Origin: Methanobacteriota archaeon | GTDB lineage: Archaea; Thermoplasmatota; Poseidoniia; Poseidoniales; Poseidoniaceae | DNA: 7,893 nucleotides | Assembly (NCBI GenBank): GCA_002694245.1 | Contig: NZLM01000038.1 | Coordinates: 5,550 to 13,442 of the forward strand | Direction: 5' to 3' | Shown here: in pieces, positions 1 to 3,524 of the stretch | How the letters are laid out: each line of letters starts with the position of its first letter | Position numbering within the stretch: the first letter of the stretch is position 1 | Made by a program: the position numbers and the translations under genes | The notes under the pieces: model-generated | What the model saw: the letters and a program-made list of their open reading frames with translations, nothing else | Database searches by the model: none | Told to the model about the DNA's origin: nothing

Positions 1-381
1 CCAATACTCAGCCATGATATCAAATATAGGTCTGATCCATGGCATCATTTTGTCAACAAGACCTCCAGGCAAGTACCCGTGAGATTCATCTACTGATACT
101 GCTGGTCTTGTGATTACTATCTTCTTGATGTCCCCTGCGTTAAATGATTGTACGGCATGATGTACGGCAAACAAAGTTTTGCCTGTTCCTGCAGGACCTA
201 AGGCTAACACAACCGAACGTGACCAATCCGCTAACAAGCGATCATAATGTTTTTGATTTGCATTTCTTGGATGCAAATTTCTTTTCCTATTATGTTCTCT
301 TTGATTTGATATACGAACTGCATTTATTTCTTCTTGTGTTAGACCATGAGTCATATGACGTCTGTTTCGTCGCTTTCCCAT
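1..381 (-). CDS. phoH: PhoH-family P-loop ATPase, N-terminal 127 residues (3' end beyond window)
   Basis: Reading from ATG at 381, the frame stays open to the window edge, so the C-terminal part is missing. The visible protein has a basic N-terminus (MGKRRNRRHM), a polar linker, and then the Walker A motif GPAGTGKT at residues 62-69, followed by IVITRPAVSVDESHGYLPG and a KMMPWIRPIFD segment. That order is diagnostic of PhoH-like ATPases. Family knowledge: PhoH proteins are cytoplasmic P-loop NTPases, very common in marine phages, with a proposed nucleic-acid or RNA-related role that is not settled; the link to phosphate starvation comes from the E. coli gene. This is the last visible gene of the leftward cluster, 44 nt after the DUF4167-like gene. 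No Shine-Dalgarno sequence precedes the ATG, and a TTAAATATTA box lies at 387-396. No in-frame ATG, GTG or TTG exists upstream within the gap. Confidence 0.95.
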   Translation of the reverse strand, partial: MGKRRNRRHMTHGLTQEEINAVRISNQREHNRKRNLHPRNANQKHYDRLLADWSRSVVLALGPAGTGKTLFAVHHAVQSFNAGDIKKIVITRPAVSVDESHGYLPGGLVDKMMPWIRPIFDIMAEYW

Positions 382-386
382 GTTAA

Positions 387-396
387 TAATATTTAA
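387..396 (-). promoter_or_regulatory. Promoter-like TTAAATATTA box directly upstream of phoH
   Basis: On the minus strand the 10-mer TTAAATATTA ends 5 nt before the phoH ATG. Its TTAAATA part matches six of seven bases of the T4 late-promoter core ATAAATA. The last A of that heptamer is 9 nt upstream of the A of the ATG, the same spacing as the exact TATAAATA box before the 2OG oxygenase. The same 10-mer recurs at 1409-1418 and 2770-2779. That it is a promoter is inference. Confidence 0.35.
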
Positions 397-425
397 GGTT
401 AATGAAATATTTTTAACAACGTGGT

Positions 426-602
426 TTAGTCTATGTCTTTGCTCTTCTTATAAAAGAATTCTGCTTTTTGATAAAGGTGTATCTTTTCAATAGGATCGGT
501 ACAGAGTCTTGCTTTTTCGAGTGTCTCTTTGTATCGTTTCCAGTAATCTGTCGCAGAGGCGTTATTATATTTCTTCCTTCTGCCGTAATAGTTTTTACGC
601 AT
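426..602 (-). CDS. Small basic protein, 58 aa, DUF4167-like
   Basis: ATG at 602 and TAA at 426-428 encode 58 residues. Upstream in-frame TAA and TAG codons make this the first possible ATG. The N-terminus is basic and Arg/Lys/Tyr-rich (MRKNYYGRRKKYNN). An alpha-helical stretch follows (residues 18-55), ending in YQKAEFFYKK. The pattern of a basic head, then Y..Y...A.....D....Y.KAE.FYK, resembles the alphaproteobacterial DUF4167 domain, whose core ends in a YLQHAEHYYR-type motif; this comparison is from memory. The molecular role of that family is not known to me; the basic head would suit RNA or DNA binding. It lies 199 nt after the HAD gene and 44 nt before phoH. A weak ribosome site (CAGG) and a late promoter box (646-653) precede it. 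A longer minus-strand frame across the same region (431-688) is in another phase and looks like noise. Confidence 0.75.
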   Translation of the reverse strand: MRKNYYGRRKKYNNASATDYWKRYKETLEKARLCTDPIEKIHLYQKAEFFYKKSKDID

Positions 603-645
603 ATTGACCTGAGTATTCTGTGTTGTATTGGATCGTTGCTAAAGT

Positions 646-653
646 TATTTATG
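646..653 (-). promoter_or_regulatory. T4-type late promoter box CATAAATA
   Basis: The minus strand reads AACATAAATAAC at 644-655, containing CATAAATA, seven of eight bases of the T4 late consensus TATAAATA. If this is the -10 element, transcription would start near 640, giving the 58-aa gene a leader of about 38 nt and carrying on into phoH. The same 12 bases surround the box at 6482-6489. Confidence 0.55.
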
Positions 654-655
654 TT

Positions 656-668
656 AGTGTGCCACACT
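656..668. promoter_or_regulatory. Perfect dyad AGTGTG-C-CACACT beside a late promoter box
   Basis: AGTGTG and CACACT are exact inverted repeats around one central base. The dyad sits 2 nt upstream, in the minus direction, of the CATAAATA box at 646-653. That size and position suit a protein operator, or a small hairpin if transcribed from the upstream HAD gene. No second copy was seen near the matching promoter at 6482-6489. Function is unknown. Confidence 0.3.
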
Positions 669-801
669 TTAGAAAGAGGAGGTAACATAATAGCAAGGCA
701 GTGGCCTCCTTACTCATTACACTTTTATTTAGTTAACTACCATGTTAAGTTGGTAAACTAAATTTTCCACCCTAAAAATGCTTATAAATCAACGGTTTCC
801 G

Positions 802-1392
802 CTACTGATTTTTTATGTAATTGTATATCTGTTTCCAGTCATTTGCAACGAAAACAGGTTCTCTCTTGAAGTGAATATTGTATTCGTGACTCATCAGTAT
901 AGGTTTCAAACCTAATCTTAAAGCCGAGTTAACATTTAGTATTCTATCTTCAATATAGATTAAGTTAGTTGCAGAGAACTGTTCTAATACTTCTCTTTTA
1001 GTTTCACCGGGACTTAAGAAAATCATACTGGCGAAGCAGTCTGTGGGGAAGTAGTCTTCTAAGTTTAGGTATCGATAGTATTGTGCTATAGGTTTATCAC
1101 TGAAACTTGTAAGGCCGATGAATCTATAGTCTTCTTCATAGAGCTTATTGATCCATATGTCTGCTTCGCCGTACGGTTCGAGCGTACTCGAAATCATGTT
1201 CGTATTGAACTCTTCTTTCTTGACTACTGCTTCTTGATAGTCAATTCCGAATTCGAGATGTATGTCAGCATCGTGATGCTTCATGCCGGTGCTCTTGTAT
1301 CCTTGCATCTCCATCCAGTTAACAAACTGTGTGTGCCAGTCAAATACAACACCGTCAATATCAGTTAAAATAACTTTATGATCGTAAGCCAT
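802..1392 (-). CDS. HAD-superfamily hydrolase (phosphatase/nucleotidase-like), 196 aa
   Basis: The protein shows the haloacid dehalogenase motifs in order: motif I LTDIDGVVFDW with nucleophile D11 and acid/base D13; motif II LTSFS with T95/S96; a motif III lysine candidate K132 in SPGETKRE; and motif IV IYIEDRILNVNSA with the acidic pair E148/D149, which would help bind Mg2+. The family hydrolyses phosphate esters through an aspartyl-phosphate intermediate. The size and the segment between motifs I and II suit small soluble phosphatases or 5'-nucleotidases, but the substrate cannot be read from the sequence. I place the start at 1392 (MAYDHK) because GGGGAGG lies just upstream; a frame extending to 1464 overlaps the oxygenase gene and adds residues that fit no HAD motif. 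It follows the 2OG oxygenase by 49 nt, so the two are probably co-transcribed. It could instead act in DNA or RNA end repair. Confidence 0.85.
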   Translation of the reverse strand: MAYDHKVILTDIDGVVFDWHTQFVNWMEMQGYKSTGMKHHDADIHLEFGIDYQEAVVKKEEFNTNMISSTLEPYGEADIWINKLYEEDYRFIGLTSFSDKPIAQYYRYLNLEDYFPTDCFASMIFLSPGETKREVLEQFSATNLIYIEDRILNVNSALRLGLKPILMSHEYNIHFKREPVFVANDWKQIYNYIKNQ

Positions 1393-1397
1393 ACTTA

Positions 1398-1404
1398 CCT
1401 CCCC
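1398..1404 (-). promoter_or_regulatory. Strong Shine-Dalgarno GGGGAGG fixing the HAD start
   Basis: GGGGAGG ends 5 nt before the ATG at 1392. It decides between this start and the ATG at 1464, which lies inside the oxygenase gene. Confidence 0.8.
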
Positions 1405-1408
1405 TGTA

Positions 1409-1418
1409 TAATATTTAA
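1409..1418 (-). promoter_or_regulatory. Promoter-like TTAAATATTA box upstream of the HAD gene
   Basis: This exact copy of the 10-mer also seen at 387-396 and 2770-2779 lies in the 49-nt gap between the oxygenase stop and the HAD start. It ends 16 nt before the ATG, so a transcript starting there would still include the GGGGAGG ribosome site, though only just. The promoter function is inferred from repetition and from resemblance to TATAAATA. Confidence 0.35.
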
Positions 1419-1441
1419 CAAAGATATCTATGAGATAAGTG

Positions 1442-2050
1442 CTAGTTAAAGATTGACATATCACAATCTAAGACCGTCGCTACAAGGTGTACGCGGTCTT
1501 CTTCTCCACCATTGAAAGCGTTGTGATATTTTGTGTTGTCTGTGATCCATACACGACCATCTGCTGGCATATGATGAACTACTTTGTCTACACACATCCT
1601 TGCACCATAGTTAGTTACTATCGGTATGTGTAGTCTTGGCTCTGGATCTCTATGCCAACTTAATGTAGTCCTTGGTAATTTCCAAAGAAGCCTGACTCTT
1701 CCTAACTTATACTTTTCAGTTAAGACGTCATACATCTCTTTGAAGTAAGTGTCTTCGAAAAGTTTAACAAACTCCGAATACTTTTCTTCATCTATTACTT
1801 CTTCCCTCTGAACTTCTTCGTAAGTGCTGTCAGGTTTAGTCCAGAAAAGTCCTCGTACATTACCACCTGTAATAGAATTAGGATCTCCTGGTATCTGAGT
1901 AAGACATATTGCGTTTATGTCTCTTTCTCCTAGTGGTGATTGTCTTGCTACTCGGCTGTCGACTTCTTTAAGAGCTTGTTGCATCTTAGGAACATCGAAC
2001 TTTATTTCCGGATCTGTATAAAACCCTTTCGGGGTACTCCATAATTGCAT
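1442..2050 (-). CDS. 2OG-Fe(II) oxygenase, aspartyl/asparaginyl beta-hydroxylase type, 202 aa
   Basis: The C-terminal half carries a complete double-stranded beta-helix metal site: H133 and D135 in SWHRDPEPRLHIPIVTN, and the distal H176 in KYHNAFNGGEEDRVHLVATV. R186 sits ten residues after the distal histidine, as expected for binding the 2-oxoglutarate carboxylate. R139/H141 and the TN at 146-147 match the aspartyl/asparaginyl hydroxylase family pattern. Such enzymes couple oxidative decarboxylation of 2-oxoglutarate to hydroxylation of a substrate, usually a protein side chain. 2OG-Fe(II) oxygenases are frequent in T4-like marine phages, where their substrates are largely unknown. Residues 1-120 are not recognised, apart from an acidic helical part (about 75-112). 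The start is the first ATG and has no Shine-Dalgarno sequence; an exact TATAAATA box ends 8 nt before it. The upstream neighbour is the DsbA-like gene and the downstream one the HAD hydrolase. Confidence 0.88.
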   Translation of the reverse strand: MQLWSTPKGFYTDPEIKFDVPKMQQALKEVDSRVARQSPLGERDINAICLTQIPGDPNSITGGNVRGLFWTKPDSTYEEVQREEVIDEEKYSEFVKLFEDTYFKEMYDVLTEKYKLGRVRLLWKLPRTTLSWHRDPEPRLHIPIVTNYGARMCVDKVVHHMPADGRVWITDNTKYHNAFNGGEEDRVHLVATVLDCDMSIFN

Positions 2051-2058
2051 AGTACAAT

Positions 2059-2066
2059 TATTTATA
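2059..2066 (-). promoter_or_regulatory. Exact T4-type late promoter box TATAAATA
   Basis: The minus strand reads TATAAATA, identical to the T4 late -10 consensus. It lies just past the DsbA-like gene's stop codon and 8 nt before the oxygenase ATG. With T4 geometry (box at about -13 to -6) the transcript would begin near 2053, leaving only about 3 nt of leader. Confidence 0.6.
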
Positions 2067-2324
2067 CTATGATTTTTTACCTACCGCGTCTAATATTGCT
2101 TCTAGCTCTTCAAAATCGTGTAGCTCTTCTTGGAAACTCTGTTTGTGTGCTATTCTGATTGCTTTTGATAACAAAGTTGGCTTGATATCAAGCTCTTGTG
2201 CTATCGCTTTTACTGTATCGTTTAGCCCTGTTCTTAAATCTTCTACTTCCTGTAACACTTTGGATCCTTCACCGATCAGTGTCATTAACTTTTGTCTTTC
2301 TTCTGGTCCTATTGTAATTGACAT
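2067..2324 (-). CDS. dsbA: DsbA-like dsDNA-binding late-transcription accessory protein, 85 aa
   Basis: This 85-aa, mostly helical, charged protein resembles T4 DsbA (about 89 aa) and its marine-phage relatives. The IGPEERQKLMTLIGEG start, the central block AQELDIKPTLLSKAIRIAHK (residues 42-61), and an acidic C-terminal helix FEELEAILDAV all fit the pattern I recall. The central block aligns by eye with the DELGVDGKMFNRLLALYHKD part of T4 DsbA. T4 DsbA binds double-stranded DNA near late promoters and modestly stimulates late transcription. It must not be confused with the periplasmic disulfide oxidoreductase of the same name. The start has a good AAAGGAGG site, and its ATG overlaps the stop of the 74-aa gene by one base (TAATG), so translational coupling is likely. 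It would act on the TATAAATA-type boxes seen in this window. Confidence 0.75.
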   Translation of the reverse strand: MSITIGPEERQKLMTLIGEGSKVLQEVEDLRTGLNDTVKAIAQELDIKPTLLSKAIRIAHKQSFQEELHDFEELEAILDAVGKKS

Positions 2325-2548
2325 TATTCCTCCTTTATGATATATGATAAATTTGCTGATCTCATGACAACTTTCTTTCCAGTATCGACATTCACATATG
2401 ATATCCCATTTGGAATAAGATGTCTAAAGTGTCTTACTCTAACTTCTGTTCCTGGATTATCTGATGGCTTTTCTCCATCTAACCAATATGTTAGTTGTGC
2501 TGGTTCTCCAACAAACAAATACCAAATACTTTGAAAAAACTTTTTCAT
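2324..2548 (-). CDS. Hypothetical protein, 74 aa
   Basis: I do not recognise a family. The N-terminus is aromatic and hydrophobic (MKKFFQSIWYLFVGEP), possibly a short membrane-associated helix but too short for a confident transmembrane segment. A probably beta-rich remainder follows, with several short valine/tyrosine strands (TEVRVRHF, ISYVNVDTGKKVVM). The ATG lies one base after the stop of the 68-aa gene, with AGGAAAG as ribosome site, and its TAA overlaps the DsbA-like ATG. This tight arrangement supports a real gene in an operon. The AT-rich composition and small size are usual for phage accessory genes. Confidence 0.8.
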   Translation of the reverse strand: MKKFFQSIWYLFVGEPAQLTYWLDGEKPSDNPGTEVRVRHFRHLIPNGISYVNVDTGKKVVMRSANLSYIIKEE

Positions 2549-2549
2549 T

Positions 2550-2756
2550 TTACTTTCCTAACTTCTTGCTTCTGCCTAGTGGTAGCATCTGTAACTTCTC
2601 GTACATACCACCTTTCTTTGCTTCCCATTCTACTCTTACTTGTTTAGCTTTGGATCCACCTTGGAAAGATTTAACTGCTCTCCTGAATCCTAATGCTTCT
2701 ACATCTTTTGGTTCTTCACCTTCTGCATAGAAAGTGAAAGTTCTCATTTTTGCCAT
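2550..2756 (-). CDS. Hypothetical basic protein, 68 aa
   Basis: This small, lysine-rich protein has no domain I can name. Features are an N-terminal MAKMRTFTFYAEGEEPKD strand-like segment, a basic centre (FRRAVKSFQGGSKAKQVRVEWEAKKGG) and a basic tail ending PLGRSKKLGK. The charge suggests nucleic-acid binding, but this is only inference. The start is supported by CGGAGGG a few bases upstream. It lies 12 nt after the 59-aa gene and one base before the 74-aa gene, so it is within the leftward small-gene operon. Confidence 0.8.
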   Translation of the reverse strand: MAKMRTFTFYAEGEEPKDVEALGFRRAVKSFQGGSKAKQVRVEWEAKKGGMYEKLQMLPLGRSKKLGK

Positions 2757-2768
2757 AACCCTCCGTTG

Positions 2769-2948
2769 TTAATATTTAATTGTCTGGTGTATTACACCTG
2801 CATCGTATTGAACTGTCTTGTTGTCCTGTTCCACACGATCCAATGAAATGTATACTCCATCCTTCTGTAAGTCAGCGTAAACTTTGTTCATCTTATCAAG
2901 ATGCACCCTGAACTCTTTTACCTTTTCGGCTATCTCTTTGTGTTGCAT
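2769..2948 (-). CDS. Hypothetical protein, 59 aa
   Basis: ATG at 2948 and TAA at 2769-2771 give a 59-residue soluble protein: a charged N-terminal helix (HKEIAEKVKEFRVHLDKMNKVYADLQKDG, residues 3-31), then a short probably beta part with VYISLDRVEQDNKTVQYDAGVIHQTIKY. I do not recognise the family. The heptad-like spacing in the helix could allow a short coiled coil or dimer. An AGGTG ribosome site precedes it, 8 nt after the stop of the 44-aa gene, and it ends 12 nt before the 68-aa gene. The neighbour spacing and absence of a competing frame make it a likely gene despite its size. Confidence 0.75.
   Translation of the reverse strand: MQHKEIAEKVKEFRVHLDKMNKVYADLQKDGVYISLDRVEQDNKTVQYDAGVIHQTIKY
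2770..2779 (-). promoter_or_regulatory. Third TTAAATATTA copy, at the end of the 59-aa gene
   Basis: This copy overlaps the last codons and stop of the 59-aa gene (Ile-Lys-Tyr-stop) and ends 13 nt before the 68-aa start. Because it is partly coding, it is the weakest of the three candidates. It may be an internal promoter or chance. Confidence 0.25.
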
Positions 2949-2956
2949 TTTATCAC

Positions 2957-3091
2957 CTATCCAAATAGTTTTCTAATATCTTCAGGAAGTTTTTCTTTGA
3001 TTGGTTTCCATATCGCTTCTTCTATGGGTGCTAGATATTTGGGTCTAGGTGTAAGCCAACCAATTAGTATTCCTATTAATATGTAACTCAT
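2957..3091 (-). CDS. Small single-pass membrane protein, 44 aa
   Basis: From ATG at 3091 the protein starts with a short hydrophobic segment, SYILIGILIGWL (residues 2-13), then PRPKY and an amphipathic, proline- and lysine-containing tail (IEEAIWKPIKEKLPEDIRKLFG). This suggests an N-terminal membrane anchor with a cytoplasmic tail. A frame extending to 3202 adds AT-rich, low-complexity residues that cross a strong promoter, so I chose the inner start. No Shine-Dalgarno sequence precedes 3091. A TATAAT box lies exactly where transcription would begin on the A of the ATG. It heads the leftward cluster, 8 nt before the 59-aa gene. I do not recognise a function; similar tiny membrane proteins are common in T4-like phages. 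Confidence 0.65.
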   Translation of the reverse strand: MSYILIGILIGWLTPRPKYLAPIEEAIWKPIKEKLPEDIRKLFG

Positions 3092-3097
3092 GCTATT

Positions 3098-3126
3098 ATT
3101 ATATAAAAAATAAAACAACAAGTCAA
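3098..3126 (-). promoter_or_regulatory. Sigma70-type promoter, leftward: TTGACT - 17 bp - TATAAT
   Basis: On the minus strand TTGACT (3121-3126; five of six bases of TTGACA) and a perfect TATAAT (3098-3103) are separated by 17 bp, the ideal bacterial spacing. It should drive the small-gene cluster with host RNA polymerase, so probably early. The predicted first transcribed base is 3091, the A of the ATG of the 44-aa gene. Confidence 0.65.
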
Positions 3127-3137
3127 CAAGAAAAAGG

Positions 3138-3169
3138 TTGCATTTTGCCAACCCAGACAGTATTATAAT
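3138..3169 (+). promoter_or_regulatory. Probable sigma70-type promoter, rightward, for the 75-aa gene
   Basis: TTGCAT at 3138-3143 is followed after 17 bp by TATTAT (3161-3166), and an overlapping perfect TATAAT lies at 3164-3169. The -35 box is poor (three of six), and which -10 is used is unclear. A start near 3175 would give a leader of about 45 nt with a normal ribosome site. It is back to back with the leftward promoter at 3098-3126. Confidence 0.4.
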
Positions 3170-3219
3170 AATGTAGAGTAATTTACACACAAACAAACAC
3201 ACAATGAAAGGAGAAAATT

Positions 3220-3447
3220 ATGTCTACAAATAAAAACGCTTATGAAATCCGTGCCGATATCTTAAAAGAGGCAACTGGATTAGTTACCCACAAATATGAA
3301 AAAGATATGTATATCTGGGAAATGACTAGAACTAGAGATGAGAAGTCTGGCCAAATAATGGATCCGATTAATAAGCCTAGTTTTCCAACTACTCAGGACA
3401 TATTGGATTGTGCAAATGAATTATATTCTTTTGTAGATTCTAAATAA
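3220..3447 (+). CDS. Hypothetical phage protein, 75 aa (only plus-strand gene)
   Basis: This gene encodes a soluble, charged 75-residue protein beginning MSTNKNAYEIRADILKEA and ending in a helix DILDCANELYSFVDSK. I recall small T4-like marine-phage proteins with the same start (MSTNKNAYEIR) and YSFV-type end, all of unknown function, so it is probably a conserved but uncharacterised family. AAAGGAG a few bases before the ATG supports the start. It is the only gene transcribed rightward; it diverges from the small-gene cluster and converges on the 950-aa fibre gene, from which the terminator at 3452-3484 separates it. Its own promoter in the divergent gap suggests independent, probably earlier, expression. 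Confidence 0.85.
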   Translation: MSTNKNAYEIRADILKEATGLVTHKYEKDMYIWEMTRTRDEKSGQIMDPINKPSFPTTQDILDCANELYSFVDSK

Positions 3448-3451
3448 CCTT

Positions 3452-3484
3452 AAAAAAAGATAGGGTGGATTTCTCCACCCTATC
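3452..3484 (-). terminator. Strong intrinsic terminator for the leftward structural operon
   Basis: A perfect 11-bp stem (GATAGGGTGGA at 3459-3469 with TCCACCCTATC at 3474-3484) has a 4-nt loop. On the minus strand it is followed at once by seven T (3458-3452), the classical factor-independent layout, 40 nt after the 950-aa gene's stop. On the plus strand the hairpin has no U-tract, so it may only weakly stop the 75-aa gene transcript. Confidence 0.92.
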
Positions 3485-3524
3485 CCAATGTATCTTAATT
3501 ACTATTCCTAGTTCCTAAGATCTA

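Larger units (their letters stand above)
603..801. other. Intergenic region between the HAD gene and the 58-aa gene
   Basis: This is the longest gap in the left half (199 nt). It holds the late promoter box and the dyad annotated separately, plus a possible 6-bp GC-rich inverted pair (AGGAGG at 677-682 with CCTCCT at 705-710, 22-nt loop), which is too weak to call a terminator. A 22-codon minus-strand frame (649-717) lacks a ribosome site. I see no convincing terminator after the HAD gene. Confidence 0.5.

Noticed and set aside
431..688. An 85-codon minus-strand frame upstream of phoH
   Set aside because: It is out of phase with the 58-aa gene, which has a more protein-like composition and a plausible start; the longer frame has no ribosome site at usable distance and looks like a shadow.
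677..710. AGGAGG/CCTCCT inverted pair as a terminator of the HAD gene
   Set aside because: Only 6 bp with a 22-nt loop and no clear U-tract; more than 90 nt beyond the stop codon.
649..717. A 22-codon minus-strand frame with a hydrophobic stretch (ALLLCYLLFLKCG)
   Set aside because: No Shine-Dalgarno sequence, and it overlaps the dyad and late promoter box; too short to support.
1393..1464. N-terminal extension of the HAD protein to an ATG at 1464
   Set aside because: The extension overlaps the oxygenase gene, adds no family motif, and a strong GGGGAGG site favours 1392.
3092..3202. N-terminal extension of the 44-aa membrane protein to 3202
   Set aside because: The extra residues are low-complexity translation of AT-rich DNA containing a near-consensus sigma70 promoter.
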